Numbered from the stretch's first letter, positions 10,021 to 23,166 are shown. The stretch is 64,000 nucleotides of DNA from Saccharum officinarum (GCA_020631735.1 CM036159.1:20375511-20439510); one strand, 5' to 3'. Notes: generated from the letters alone by a model not told the origin. Translations and numbers: made by a program.

Positions 10021-11319
10021 ATTTTTATTTTTTTTGACATGAAGGTTTCCCCCGCTTTATTATTCATAAAGCAAAACGGTTCACAACATAGTTTGTGGCA
10101 TTTAGCCTAGTTCAGGCCTTATGGCCGATACAGAACAAAGCGCAGGGCCAACGCAACCATGTTCAGAAACAACGACTTCACGCTGAACCAAAAGAGCATT
10201 TGTAACCGAATGCAGAGCAGCCAACAGTGCCAACTCTGATTAAGTACTCGTCTCCACCATCTTCCACAAGATCTGAGGCGGTAAGCTTGCGTGTATCTCC
10301 AAACAACTTGCAAAAACTTCCACTTGACAGCCCAGCTCCTGCTTGAATATTGGAATCCAGCACCGCAACATCCTTACAATCTTCAGTAACAGTCTTACCA
10401 TCCCTGTCCATACCACCCTTGAAAATATATTTCATTCCATAGTTTTCACAGCGACCACAGGATCACTGCAGAAATCACATTTGTCAGTCCATGTCTCTTG
10501 TTAGCAAGCCAGAAATGAGCTACTGACTCAAAATCAGAGCCTAAGTCAAAACCCAACAAATCTGAAACTATCATCCAAGTGTTCTTAGCAATGCAACAAT
10601 CAAAGAAAAGATGACCTATAGCTTCCAGCCCCGCACAAAAAATGCAGGTCAGGTCACTAACATCACACCGTTTAGACAAATTATCCCTTGTTAATAGCCT
10701 ATTATGGGACAATAGCCAGAGAAAGAACTGAACTCTAGGAGGAATAACAATCTTCCATATAGCACTAACAAATCTATGAGTCATGCCTCTGTGATTAATC
10801 ACAACATACAAAGTCTGAACTGAATATTTTCTAGTAGTAGTATAACTCCACAGAATTTGGTCATCTTCTCCGGAGAGAGATGTATCATCAACCAAACCAA
10901 CTAATTCCCACCACAAGTTCATGAGATTGCTAGACACACTCCTACGAAAGGTAAGCATAAAGTTTTCTCCATCCCAAATCTCCTGAACTGTTTTCCCCTG
11001 CTGCTCATTAATGACATACAGGGGCCAATAAGTAATAGCCAAACTAGTGTTTCCCGGCCAACAGTCTTCCCAAAACCTTATCTTTTTACCATTCCCCACT
11101 ACCCATCTGATCCCCAAACGTGCAGCTTGAACAGCCCAGAGAACTCCTTTCCAAAAAGGAGAGGTACCCACATTTGGACAGCATAAAATATTAGGTTTAT
11201 CATTCCTATATTTGAAGTCAACTATCTGTTTCCAAATAAAATTATAGTTCAAATGGTACCTAAAAATCCACGAGCTAAGCAAAGCTAGGTTGAGGCTCCT
11301 CAAATTAGGAACACCCAAA
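10021..11319 (-). pseudogene. 5'-truncated LINE (L1-type) with zf-RVT C-terminus
   Basis: The frame from 11318 to 10446 on the minus strand encodes the C-terminal end of a plant LINE reverse-transcriptase polyprotein: WKGVLWAVQAARLGIRW, NGKKIRFWEDCW, then the zf-RVT region with IPPRVQFFLWLLSHNRLLTR, CIFC and HLFFDC. Related sequence continues in other frames to about 10119, so it is decayed. A T tract at 10021-10035 is the element's poly(A) tail seen on the opposite strand. The upstream part is absent: the LINE is cut exactly where an LTR begins at 11320. Confidence 0.8.
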
Positions 11320-13240
11320 TGTAACAGAACCGACCAATTATATGAAATTAAGTAAGAAAATTACCTGCCGAAGCAGATAATTTAGCAAACTTAAGCCCGT
11401 ATAACCCGGTAGTCCGTGAAACCACGACGAATTTTAAACCAACCAACATACAAATCAAGATCATACAAGTTTAGCAGTCACAGTCACATATTACATAAAG
11501 TTCGCAACATCATTGAAATACATCGGAGTTAAAACATAAAGTTATTACAAACTAAGTTCATAATAAAGTAGTGGAAGTAAATAGTTTGAGACTTCACACA
11601 CACACTTAGTGGAATTACAGTGCCAACTGATAATCATGTCCAACAAAAGCATCAGGTAAGACATATGGAGCGACCATGCCCTTGGTCCTAATCATCACCC
11701 ATCAAAGGATACAGGCAGTTGATACAGCAGCCATAGTACATCTGCCCATCTGCAACAAGTGGAGACAGACCCTGAGTACGAGAAGGTACTCAGCTAGACT
11801 TAACCGTCTTAAACCAAAATAAAGTGACACCAAGGAGCATACAAAGCTTTCTTTTAGTGGACTAGCTGACTCATTTACGAAAAGCATGTGTTACCAGGAG
11901 TAAACCATTTTAAGTACTTTGCATCTTCTTTATTATAACCTATCAATCTAGCTAAGCCCCTATACTATAGCAATCACTAGATTAACCATTAACATCCAGT
12001 TACCATTTCAGGTTTAGCGATTCCAACATCATCCACATAACCATCCGTGTTTCATCGTCATTACTATGATGCCGTAGCTCGAGTCAAGTGCTCACTATCC
12101 AGGAGCGATGGCGATTCGAATCAATTCCTAACCAGCTAATGATTTATTCCTCACACAAACCACGCTTCTTCCGTTATGGTCGCTTAGATCACCAATGACA
12201 CTATTCTGGTAAACGTTGCGGGACAAACTAGAGCCGTGATACCCAGGGACCGCCCAACAGCTAGGAGTCGGCTTACTTGCCCTTGGACTCACTCTTCGCG
12301 TCCCCGTCATACCCCCTTCAACACCAGTCCGCGCACCCGTGTAGATCCCGGTCCAAATAGTTCCACTAGCTTCGTGGTCGAAAGGTACTTTATTCGGCCA
12401 ACTAAATGTGAGGCATGCGGTTCAACATGATAAGAGGGACGAGCAACGATCGGTCCTTAACCGACACAGATGGAAACTACAAGCACCCCAGAACCCTGTC
12501 TAGTTGCATACAACTATTCCGTCCGGTCTCCAATTATCCATCAACACTTGGTTATTTTCAGGGTATTATTTATTCCATAGCTAAAGTATTCCGGTAACCA
12601 CCTATAGTTGTCGGTGACAGGAAATCACCAACTGCTATCGGTCTAAGCAGGGCTAAGCAATTATTTGACCCTAAACCTAGCAGGGTATCAGGATATAACA
12701 AGGTAGACAAGGATAATAATAAATACATCAACGGTTTCACTCAACTCCTATAACTTAATGCAACAATATATATAACATATAAATTTAATTGATTTTATAA
12801 AGTAGGAGACTTATGATGCTCTGGAGCTTACCTCGCTCAAATAAACTCGGACAGTGGTCTGAACACTCTTGAAGTTCGTCAACGACGTCCTCCTCAGCCT
12901 ACACCTCCTGTGCGGGCTCTTCCTATGGGATTTCTTCGGTTGCTTCCGACTCGGCTGCTACCGATTTCTCCTACGATCTTGTTATGATGCATAGGTGTAG
13001 GTGATTATGCAAGTGGTGCATCAGATGAGATGACATATGATGATCAGGATTGCATGCAATGTACATAAACATGTTTAGCTTTATGGGACAGAGTAGTTGT
13101 AAAACTCTTCTACTAGGTGGTCAACATCATCCAAGAACATGTACCATAAGTACATATCATCTATTGCATTCTCTTCTACCACTAACTATCAACATGCACC
13201 CTAACTAGCATAAAGCCACACACAGTTGCTACTTATACTA
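11320..13240 (-). repeat. truncated LTR of a TGTAACACC-family retrotransposon, minus orientation
   Basis: In minus orientation this ends ...TTCTGTTACA at 11320 and matches, in order, the plus-strand LTRs at 50049-53961 and 53962-55400: the CGGACTACCGGGTTATACGG block, the GACCA(T/A)GGGC block, the GTAACCATTT/ACTAGA region and the acidic-exon segment. Its 5' part is missing where another LTR starts at 13241. It contains the putative LTR mini-gene exons at 11688-11749 and 12832-12978. Confidence 0.75.
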
Positions 13241-16167
13241 TGTAACACCCTAAATTTTTCATAATTTCAAAATAGTTAAATATGATTTATTTGTGTAATT
13301 GAGTGTGCATTTAAATATAGGGAATAATAAATTTTTGTGAAATTAAAATTAATCGTAAGGTTAGCAACATGTTGATGCACTCATGCTGCCACATTTTATT
13401 TATTGTAATGATTGGTTTTGATCCAAAGTTCAAAAGAGATTCAAAAACATTTGAAATTGGATTTGGAAAATCAAATAAGAAAAAGAAAACTTCTTTTCCC
13501 CTCTCTCTCTCCTATTCGGCCTGTTGGCCCAATCATCCCCGCCAGCCCGTTTTCCCCTCTCCCTCTTCTCATTCGGCCGAAGCCCAGCTCAGCTCCTGGG
13601 CCAGCCTAATCCGACGAGCAACTGCCGTTGCCACGCCCGCTCTTCCCCCCTACGCCACCGATAGGCCGAGCACGCCCGTCAGCTCCTCCCCTGACCTCTC
13701 CTCGTGCCTTGCTTGGACTCGGCAACCGTCGCCCGCGCCCGCCTCCGCGAGACGTGGGAGCGTCCCCGCACCTCGGGTCCTTTAAAAGGGGGAGCGTGAC
13801 CCCGTCCATGCCCTTCCCCTTCTCCAGTTTTCCCCGCTCCCACTCGCTGAACAACCGAAGGCCGCAGCAAAATCGCTGGAGTCGCCGTCCATCGTCTCCG
13901 CGTCGCCATCGTCTTCGAGCCGCCTCCGCCCCGTGTTTTTCGCATGGTGAGCTTCGCCTCTCTCTCCTCTTTCTCCCCGTCCATCTCCCGTGATGATTGG
14001 TGGCCTCTAGGGCCTTAGCCAATTGCGTCGGCGAGCTCCTCCGCGGCCGGCCATGGCGGGTGCCGTGCAGGACTTTCCCCGCCCATGCAAAGTGCTAGAA
14101 TGAGTTCGCCTTTGCCCCCTCTTCATTCCTGTGTCCTTGGATTTGGTAACCGAGCACCATAGCGCCCTATTGGGCAACGCCGACGAGCTTCTCGCCATCG
14201 GGCATGGCGGCGCTGCCGCAATCACCCTCCCCTCCGGCGGCTCGCCCTTCTCTTCCCTCATCCCATCTAATCGCGGCCGCCCAAATCCTAATCCAACGGC
14301 TAAGAAAGAAGGATACCCCTTCGGGGTCTATTTTGCTAAAGAAACCCCCAGTTATCTGTTATTGAACCTGCCATCCTTGGCGAATTCCCGAAATACGCAT
14401 TCTCTTTTTAAATACATAGTTTCTTCGGTTTAAATGAAAAATACGTTTCTAGATTAATTACAGAATTGCCACTACAGTAAAACACTTATAAAATCGTCGT
14501 TTTAGCTCCGATTTGACCCGTTCAACTTGCGTTAGTTTCATAATTTCATGATCTACGCAATAGTACTACTGTTAGACCTGTTAGGAGCTTTTGAATTTCT
14601 CGATTAAGTCTAGTTTAATAGCTAGCTTTTGGAACCGTAAATAGCTCGTAACTTGTGCGTTGTAACTCCGTTTTTCATGCAATTCGCGTCGTTGTGATCG
14701 TAGCGAGACATAGATGATTTTGGTAAACATTTTATATAGTTTTATTTATTGTTGGTGTACTATTATAATCGTAGTCATGTTTTACTTGTATGTCTGCTCT
14801 GGAATGTGTGTTGTACTTTGTGTCGTTCGAGTTCAGACGGTGAGGAGTACTTTGGGAATCCGGACACGTACGAGGAGCAGCAGGACCAGCAGCAGTTCAT
14901 GAACCAAGGCAAGTATAGCATGGGTCTACCTTGTTGTTCTATTCATTATATAATATACTCATTATAAATGTGTCTAATATTGCTCGACTATAAGGACTTC
15001 CTAGCTAATTGATGACCTGTACCTTGATCCCTATGGGTTTTATTTGCATATGGGTAGAATGCTAGTGCTCTAACTAAACATGATCTACACCATGACTGAT
15101 GGAACCCATGGATAAACATGATGGTAACAGTGGAACTATAGGGTAAAAGATGATGTTGATCATGTTGCCCTAAACCCTCCATAAGGACTTATCTGTAGGG
15201 CAAAAGCTGGGACATACAGTGCAACCATGAGAGTCATATGGATCTGACTTTAGCTCAGTAATAGGATCTTTTGTAGCTTGTTAGAGGTTACCCGAAAGGG
15301 CGCAAGAGGGGCTTGCCACTTTGGGTATAGAACTGCCTCTGTTCTGATGTGTATAGCCTACGGGAATTATTCCATCGAAAGGGGGGTTCTCTATATCTAT
15401 CTACCGAGGAAACCTCGCGCCCTAACATGTTAAAAGAGGCCTATGGAAGGCTTCATAGTGTACCCTGCCTACTCACCTTGGGAGTGTTAGGGGTCAACGG
15501 GCCCCGGGCATATGGGCAACACGACTCACGGGTAAAGATGCACAACCTCTGTAGAGTGTTAAAACTGTTATAACAGCCGTGCTCACGGTCACGAGCGGCC
15601 CAGAAAACTCATAGAATAAATGGTTACTTGACATATGGATGACTTATGACGACGACGATGAGATTATACTGATGCTCAATTACTCTCCTTAATTCTAGTA
15701 GGTGATCATGTGGGTTAAACGGGAGCTTAAGCATAACTTAATAATAATAATTAATAATGAAATGCTGATCTATTAAAAGTGCTAACTGCAGTCAACCGTG
15801 TCTATCCTTTTTGAGCCTCATGAATCCTCACACTATACTTACGGAGTACGAGTGTACTCACAGTTGCTATTATTTCATTTTTTGGATAAAAATCCCGGAT
15901 GGGTAACAGATGACAGTTTCTACGAGGATTTTCCTGAAGAATTCTAGGTTTGGGTCAACCAGTCGGCCTTTCCTATGGATCAGATACTTCGTTCGATAGT
16001 GTTATTTACTTTTCTGTTTGTTATGTTAAGAACTACGTGATGTATTATCGTGAAGTATGTACATGGTGATGATACTTTTGTTAATTTGTCGGCTTATATG
16101 TGCGACTATTCCTGAGGCGCACATAAGATGTATGCACTCTATATTGTCCTTTAATTATAGTGTGATA
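13241..16167 (+). repeat. 5' LTR of a chromovirus-like (Tekay/Del type) gypsy element
   Basis: Starts TGTAACACCC at 13241 and ends GTGTGATA at 16167 (TGACA expected), directly followed by a primer-binding site. Length is about 2.9 kb, in the range of Tekay/Del LTRs. It contains a GC-rich block (13490-14290) and two exon-like segments, 14837-14908 and 15910-15947. It interrupts the minus-strand LTR on its left without an evident 5-bp target duplication. Confidence 0.7.
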
Positions 16168-16170
16168 AAT

Positions 16171-16183
16171 TGGTATCAAAGCC
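16171..16183 (+). other. primer-binding site, initiator tRNA-Met type
   Basis: TGGTATCAAAGCC follows the LTR by three bases. It matches the usual plant TGGTATCAGAGCC site, complementary to the 3' end of initiator tRNA-Met, except at one base. Confidence 0.75.
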
Positions 16184-16355
16184 GTGTCGACTGTAGGACG
16201 CAAACCTAGATAGAAATGGTCATTTCTAGGATTTTGGTTTTATTTATTTACTTGCTACTATCTCAATCTTGGTATTTTATTAAAATTTTATGCTCTATTC
16301 TCTATTCTATTGCATAAAATATTGACTCTGATAATATTTTATATCAAAACTATAG

Positions 16356-17208
16356 ATGCCTCGCCTCAGTGCAGCTGCCTACGTCGCCCAGTTCACTCTA
16401 GCAGCACCTGCTTCACCAGCACCACCAGCAGTACCACTAGTGGTGCCAGAGGTCATCCATATCACCGACGACGAGGAGGAAGAACTCATAGAAGTAGAGG
16501 CATCTTTAGCTACTGCATCAGATGAACCCGCTTCGACCCCCGTAGCCGTACCCATCCCACCGGTGGATGCGCCAGTCCCCGCTGCTACACCTCCACCAGC
16601 TTCCCAGACCGCTTCTGCACCAACACCAGTGCCTTCCCCAGCTGCTCCAGAGGAACCAGAAGAGATGAGGTGGACCACCAGAAACAAGTTTAAGGAAGCC
16701 TCCGAGGATGCCCATTACCACAACCTCCTCACCACCATGTTGGCCGAGTACTACCCAGATCTTGCTGCTTCGGTGAAGTACTACTACGCAGAGCACCAGC
16801 ATCCAGTAGAGGCGACATACTGGAAGACCAATGTGATCATCACCGCCTAGAACAACACCGACCAATCCCAAGATGTCGTGACTACCCACAGCCACCGGTC
16901 CAGACGTGCCAGCGCCTATGACAGCATGGAGGATGCCGTGCAGGAGGCGTACCTGCACTATCATGGCCGTCGATTTGAGGACATGTAGGGCAATCGCTAC
17001 AGGTTTCTTCCACGCTACGACCCGGTGGAAAAGACATGGGCGGTGTTGGCTCCCTTAGCTTCTGATCCAACCATGGACACCACAGTGAGGCACCTTAGCG
17101 CCATACAGGAGGCCAACGAAGCACTCAAAGACGAGCTTCGTGCGGCGCAGAAGTCTAAGAAACGCCTTCAGAAACAGATAGATGAGATGGCCGTTCAGCT
17201 AGAATAGC
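16356..17208 (+). pseudogene. extra ORF between LTR and gag of the gypsy element, broken
   Basis: A frame opening MPRLSAAAYVAQFTLAAP, with a Pro/Ala-rich N-terminal third containing an acidic ITDDEEEELIEVE patch, then a probable coiled coil near the end (QEANEALKDELRAAQKSKKR). In-frame stops at about 16848 and 16987 break it. It sits between the primer-binding site and gag, where some plant gypsy elements carry an additional ORF. I do not recognise a domain. Confidence 0.5.
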
Positions 17209-17955
17209 CTACCATGTACAAGAAGAAGGCCAGGGTGTTCACCATGGTGGATCGCGCTCCTTAGATGCTTGCAGCCCCGTCACAATAAATGCATTCTAGA
17301 TCGAGAGTCATGTTAAGTTTATGTTTGTAGTGTGAACATTTAGTTGTCTTGTTGGTTGTGTTGATGAACTTGGTATGATTTGGAGTTTATGTGATTGCTG
17401 GAACAGTGTGGGCTTGTCCACATGTTCTTTTTATCAAAACCTTAAGTTAGTATTTGTTTAACTTAGTTGGGGTTTAAAGGTTCGCATCACTGCTGTACTG
17501 CTTTTCAGAGCAGTCTGCAATATTTATCTCATATCTCTAAATCTCTGCGTCCAAAAATTATGAAATTTTTGTGGAAGGAACCAGACTTGTGTATATTTCA
17601 TTTCCCGCTGGAATCACCTCATTATCAGTTTTGGTTTAAGAGATATGCCTGCTACAATCTGGTAAGTCTGTACAGTCTGTAACTTAGAACAGAAATTGTT
17701 TAGCTCAGTTTTTGATGATGTTGCCATCAGAATCTGTGAAAAAGTTCTATATAAAAGTTGTAGCAGACTTCTTAAGATTTCCAATGATGTATGCCATGCC
17801 TCTTTTGCATCTCTGAAACTAGAGTTACACTTTAATTTCTGATCTACTGTTGTAGACACTCATTTAGAAATTTTCAGCTATGTTATTTACCTTTTGTAAA
17901 TAATTTGTAAATTTTTGGAAGATCTCTAAAAGTTTGCACATTTGCTTGGAAGCAG
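17209..17955 (+). other. untranslated spacer inside the gypsy element
   Basis: AT-rich, no coding evidence; lies between the extra ORF and gag. Confidence 0.5.
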
Positions 17956-20555
17956 ATGGCCACCAGAGGAGGACGTGGTCGAGGCCGTGGACGTGGTCGT
18001 GGACAGGGTGCTCTCGTGGATCCACCTCTGCCACCGCCGGTGACAATTGAACAATTGATGACAATACAAGCACAGCTCATGCAGACAGTGATGGACCATC
18101 TCGGTGAGCAACCAACAGGAGCACCCCCACCTGTGTAGGTCCGTGACAAGCGTGGTGAGTTTCTAAAAGGACGCCCACCTGTGTTCACACATGCCTCTGA
18201 GCCCATGGAGGCTGATGATTGGTTGAGAGCTGTAGAAAAGCAACTAAACATTGCACAGTGCAACAATCTGGAGAAAGTCTTGTATGCCTCAGGCCAACTC
18301 CAAGGAGCTGCTCAGGATTGGTGGGAGTCATTCCAGTATGGACGTCCAGAGAATGCTCCAGAGATCACAGGGAATGAGTTCACGGAGAACTTTAGGTCCT
18401 ATCACATTCCTAAGGGACTTATTGAACTGAAACAAGAAGAGTTTCGGGCTCTCAATCAAGGGTCCATGTCTGTGGCAGAGTACCGCGACAAGTTTGCCCA
18501 ACTGTCGCGATATGCCCCGGCTGAGGTGGCCCAGGATTCTGACAAACAGCGACGTTTTCTGAAGGGACTGTATGATGGACTCCAACTGCAGCTGATGTCC
18601 AACAAGTATGCCAGTTTCCAAAAATCGGTGGATCGTGCCATTGTGATAGATAACAAGCGTAAGGAAATGGACCTCAAGAAGAGGAAGCTCTAGGGACAGG
18701 CGTCAGGTAGCAACACTCGCCCACGAGCTTTCCCACAGCAAGGTTTTCCACAGAGAAACCAAGGGCCACCCAAACCAGCAGCGTCCTCAGTACCCACAGC
18801 AGTTTGGCAACCAGAATCAGCAGCGCCCCCAGCAACATCAAGCTAGCAACCAGGCACCACGTCAGGGAGTGCCCAACAATGCCCCAATCAAGAGTGGCAC
18901 TCCAGGCAACCCCAATGCATGCTACAACTGTGGAGAGGTGGGATACTATTCGTACCAGTGCCCAAAGAAGCAGAACTGGCAGGCCCCGCAGAACCAGCAG
19001 AGTAACCAGAGGCCCAACGCTCGACCTCCGTTCACCGACAAGGTGAATCATGTGTCGTCTGAATCAGCTCAGGAGGCGCCTGAGGTTATGCTGGGTACGT
19101 TTAGCGTCAACTCCATCTCCGTTACCGTACTTTTCGATTCTGGTGCCTCGCATTCTTTCATATCACAAGCTTTTGTTAGAATGCATAGCATACCCCTATG
19201 TGCCATGAAGGATCCCATGTTAGTAAATTCTCCGGGGGGTAGCATGCCAGCAAACTATTGGAGCCCTTCTACTAGTATATTCCTAAGGAGGGTAGCTTTT
19301 AAAGTAAATCCAATTATTCTAAGAACTGCTGGGATTGACCTCATCCTGGGAATGGATTGGATGAAGCAACATAGAGCAGTGATCACAATGTCAGGAGAAA
19401 TCCGTTGTTGTGACAGCTCCAAGTGGCGATAGAATTTGTGTCAAAGTGGAAGTGCAAGCTCAACCAACCGCCACCGTTAATCAGTTGAGCGATGTTGCCA
19501 ACCAGGAGAATCAGGTGGTGGATGAATTCCTAGATGTGTTCCCCGATGAACTGCCAGGTATAACACCCGATCGCGACATCGAATTCCTTGTCGAGCTTTT
19601 ACCTAGAACTGCACCCATAGCTAAGAGACCATATAGAATGGGGGTAGATAAATTAGAAGAACTAATGAAACAAATTAAGGAATTGCAAGATAAAGGTTTT
19701 ATTCGTCCTAGTTCTTCACCTTGGGGACCACCTGTTATATTTTTTGATAAGAAAGATGGCACACGAAGAATGTGTGTTGATTATAGGTCCCTTAATGAAG
19801 TCACAGTCAAGAACAAGTACCCACTCCCTAGAATTGATGATTTATTTGATCAACTGAAAGGTGCTTGTGTGTTCTCAAAAATTGACCTCCGTTCTGGATA
19901 TCACCAACTAAAAATTCATGCATCTGACATACCTAAGACATCATTTACTACCAGATATGGCCTTTATTAGTATACAGTGATGTCTTTTGGACTGACAAAT
20001 GCACCTGCATACTTTATGTATCTGATGAATAAAGTATTCATGGAGTACTTGATAAGTTTGTAGTGGTATTCATAGATAATATCCTAATATTCTCCAAAAA
20101 TAAAGAGGAACATGCTGAACACTTAAGACTAGTCTTACAAAAACTCAGGGAACATAAATTATATGCTAAAAGGAGCAAATGTGAGTTCTGGCTGAAAGAA
20201 GTTTTTTTTTCTGGGACATGTGGTCTCTAATGGTGGAATAGTCGTAGATCCCAGTAAAGTGCAGGATGTGTTTAATTGGAAAGCCCCAGCCAATGTTAGT
20301 GAAATCCGTAGCTTTTTGGGATTGGCTGGGTACTATAGGAGATTTATTGAAGGTTCTCTAAGCTAGCTAAGCCGATGATAGCCCTACTAGAGAAGAATGC
20401 CAAATTTATATGGTCAGACAATTGTCAGACTAACTTTGAGGAGCTAAAGAGAAGGTTGATGGACAGCCCCAGTGTTGACCTTACCTGATTTAAGTAAGAG
20501 CTTCTCTATTTATTGTGATGCATCTCGCCTAGGTCTTGGATGTGTGCTTATGCAA
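17956..20555 (+). pseudogene. degenerate gag-pol of the chromovirus-like gypsy element
   Basis: Domains in order: gag opening MATRGGRGRGRGRGRG with a stop at 18136; capsid-like Retrotrans_gag (WLRAVEKQLNIAQC, AAQDWWESF, YRDKFAQLSRYAP) with a stop at 18691; a zinc knuckle near 18920 (CYNCGEVGYYSYQCP) in which the expected His is Tyr; an aspartic protease with FDSGASHSFIS and GIDLILGMDW; then reverse transcriptase ([42 protein letters not shown]). A stop at 19968 and further frameshifts after 20040 break the RT, and its catalytic box reads FIDNILIFS, so one catalytic Asp is Asn. RNase H begins near 20480 but runs into the assembly gap. Integrase and chromodomain are not seen. The copy cannot be functional. 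Confidence 0.88.
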
Positions 20556-20655
20556 NNNNNNNNNNNNNNNNNNNNNNNNNNNNNNNNNNNNNNNNNNNNN
20601 NNNNNNNNNNNNNNNNNNNNNNNNNNNNNNNNNNNNNNNNNNNNNNNNNNNNNNN
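20556..20655. other. assembly gap (100 N)
   Basis: Exactly 100 N, a conventional placeholder for a gap of unknown size. The left side is the RNase H region of gypsy pol and the right side is the last 376 bp of an LTR, so at least RNase H, integrase and most of an LTR (several kb) are missing. Confidence 0.97.
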
Positions 20656-21031
20656 AGTGTCTAGCCTTTTTTGAGCCTCATGAACCCTGTGTTATACTTT
20701 TGAGTTCGACATGGACTCACTCTTGCTATTTCCCCAACACTCCAGTGTGTAAAAAGATGCTACTCGGAAGAAGGACAAAGGTGTAGTGGAGTTTCCAGTA
20801 GACTAGTAGAAGTGCTAGGCATATGTTACCCCAGTCAGCCGTCCCTGAGAAGAATGGAGCCCGAAGTTTAGTCACCGTTCCGCGATACTCTGATGTAAGT
20901 GTTAATATAGCTATGTATACGTTATATAATAACATTGTTTCTGATATCTTTTTCATTCTGGCATATGTGTGGACTTCCTGGGCACACATATGATTAGCCT
21001 GATTTTGTTCTTTAGAAAACCGGGTGTGACA
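20656..21031 (+). repeat. 3' end of a chromovirus-like LTR
   Basis: TTTTTTGAGCCTCATGAACC matches TTTTTGAGCCTCATGAATCC of the left LTR (about 15808), and the end GGGTGTGACA at 21031 matches its terminal block. The part between is strongly diverged, so this may belong to a different insertion than the LTR at 13241-16167. Confidence 0.65.
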
Positions 21032-21879
21032 ATGCAAGATCAACTTCAATGTGAATGGCGACGCTTGTTGGATAACTCAGGCTTGGTCATTGCTCCAATT
21101 TTTAGCTGTTGTATTAGTCAATATGAGAGCCTGATCAAGGCACGTAAGTAGCAGCCAGATGCATGCACGTTCATGCGGTGGTGATCCTTTTGTTTAGTTT
21201 CAGTAGTGGTCACCATGCTCTGATGAATTCGTCCGTGGGATGGCAGAGACAGGTAGGGGTTTGTGTGGAGCGCGAAGTGAGTGGCTATGGTGGCTTCGGC
21301 CTTGTAATCTACATTGTATATATCGCAGCCAATGGAATCAGAAAAGCCGTGTGAGTTACAACACCAAAAGCCATTGTGTCTCCACTGTGTTTCGTGTGTG
21401 TGCGTTCACCAATTCCGGTCATCTTCCTTGTCTCCAGCGGCGGGCGCCGGCGAGCGAGAGACAACAAGTGTTCTAATACCAGTTGTAGTCCTCAACTCGC
21501 TAGCGATGCTTGCCGGAGATGGAGAAGACGATCCTTGGATCAACGAACACACACACACAACTCAACGCGAATGCTACTGGAGAACACAATGAGTTTGGTG
21601 CTACCAATGTCGTAGCTTTTCATACTATATTTGATTCAGATATACACACGATTACAATGGCTCAAGGCCACACATCATAGAGCCATTCTTTCCTACTTGA
21701 CCATGCCATCCTATGACCGAAAGCTTGGCTCACCGTGATCGCTGAGAGTCAGAGCAAAGAACAAAACAATGACATCCACTGCATGTACTGAATGCATGCA
21801 TCTGGCTCACTACTAACGTGCTCGTCCATTGAGCTCACTAACTGAACTAAGTTAATAGCTAAGAATAAAAAGCCAAACC
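21032..21879. other. retroelement debris, partly copia LTR-like
   Basis: Segment 21430-21600 shares CGCCGGCGA, GAGA(A/T)G(G/A)AAGACGA and AACACACAC features with 22535-22650, suggesting remnants of one copia-type element flanking a gag fragment. No intact frame. Confidence 0.4.
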
Positions 21880-22510
21880 GAGCTGGATTATGCAACAGTG
21901 GTGAAGGGGAGCACCAAGTCATCCAAGTTACCAGATGGAACAAAGAGCTCATTAGCTCAATGCATGTTTGCTCTCTTGATAGGCATTCATCTTAGTGGAC
22001 AAGGAGCAGTTGGAACAAAATGGTCATGGTCTGGGCACGCACTTGTCCAATGCTTATCGCTCCTGCAAACAAAGCAACCACATTCTTTGTTCTTTTCTTC
22101 TTAAAAGTGGTTGTTTACTTAGCCTTCGAGTCGTTCTCTTGCTTGTTCTTCTTCTTTTATTACGAGATGCATTAGAGTTTTTCTTCTGCACCATATTGAC
22201 ACTAGAAGACTCAACTCCTTTTCCACGTGTCTTTTGTGCTCGCCCTTTCCTCAACATCAAGAGACCCAATAAGCTCAGCCACACTAAACTCTTGTCTCTT
22301 GTATTTTAGAGAGGTAGCAAAATCCCTCTAAGAATGTGGCAGCTTAGTGATAATATCGCCAACCACAAACTTGTTGGGAAACGCACATGGAAACTGCTCA
22401 AGTTCCTTAGTCAGTGCCTGTATTTCATGAGCCTATTCCACTGCTGAATGGTTCTCAACCATCCTGTAGTCATACAACTACTCCATAACGTACAACTCGC
22501 TGCCAGCATA
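21880..22510 (-). pseudogene. Ty1/copia gag fragment
   Basis: On the minus strand, conceptual translation shows ALTKELEQFPCAFPNKFVVG, RDFATSLKYKRQEFSVAELI and GSLDVEERA, typical of the plant copia gag (UBN2-like) domain, followed by a basic stretch and a CX2CX4HX4C zinc knuckle at 22035-22076 (CFVCRSDKHWTSAC). Several stops and frame changes break it. No copia pol is present nearby. Confidence 0.7.
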
Positions 22511-22734
22511 AAAAACACTGAACTTTCTGATGTCTCCACTCGCCGGCGACATCACCGGAGACGAGGAAGACGACCCCTGGTGAACACACACAGACACACC
22601 CGAATGCGCGCGAACACACAGGATGAGCATGGCTGTTTTGTGCTGCAAATGCCATAGCTTTTCTGCTACTCTATTGTTGATTAAATAGGCAAAGGTTATA
22701 TGGCCCTTGATCCTGCAAAAATGCGCACACCATG

Positions 22735-22893
22735 GACTCCTATTGATCCGTGCCATCCCACGAACGAGCACATAGTGAGCGCGGTCACCATCTATGCTAG
22801 AACAAAGCTGAGCCTCTGCATGAACGCAACATGCATCAGGCTAATCATGACACACTCGATTCGGCTTTGATCGAGTCCACTTCTAACTATAGC
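22735..22893. repeat. direct repeat copy 1 (partner 24236-24390)
   Basis: TGATCCGTGCCATCCCACG, GAGCACATAGTGAGCGCGGT and CTATAGCCGGAGTAAGA recur in order at 24236-24390. The two copies flank a block of minus-strand gypsy fragments. Confidence 0.8.
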
Positions 22894-23166
22894 CGGAGTA
22901 AGATCATTAGGCAAAACATCCGGGAATTCACATACGACCCGAATGTTCTCTGTCGTAGTGCCTTCAAAGTGATTAACTTCTCCCTGTACAGTTGGCGGTC
23001 TGGTGGCCATAACTTCTACTCTGTCCCCGGAGGGTGCTGTCAAAGACACAGTCCTCTCGGCACACTAGATCACCCCTTCCATCGGGCAAGCCAACTCATC
23101 CCAACAATCACATCAATCCCTTCTGACTCCAGAATAATAGGTGTCGCAGAAAAGTCTACCCCCTAA
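22894..23166 (-). pseudogene. gypsy pol fragment (protease/RT linker)
   Basis: The minus strand encodes a protease-end motif (GIDVIVGMSWLARW), then the linker SLTAPSGDRVEV and VVCEFPDVLPNDL, the usual junction before reverse transcriptase in plant gypsy pol. It contains an in-frame stop and ends abruptly at the direct repeat at 22893. Confidence 0.7.
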
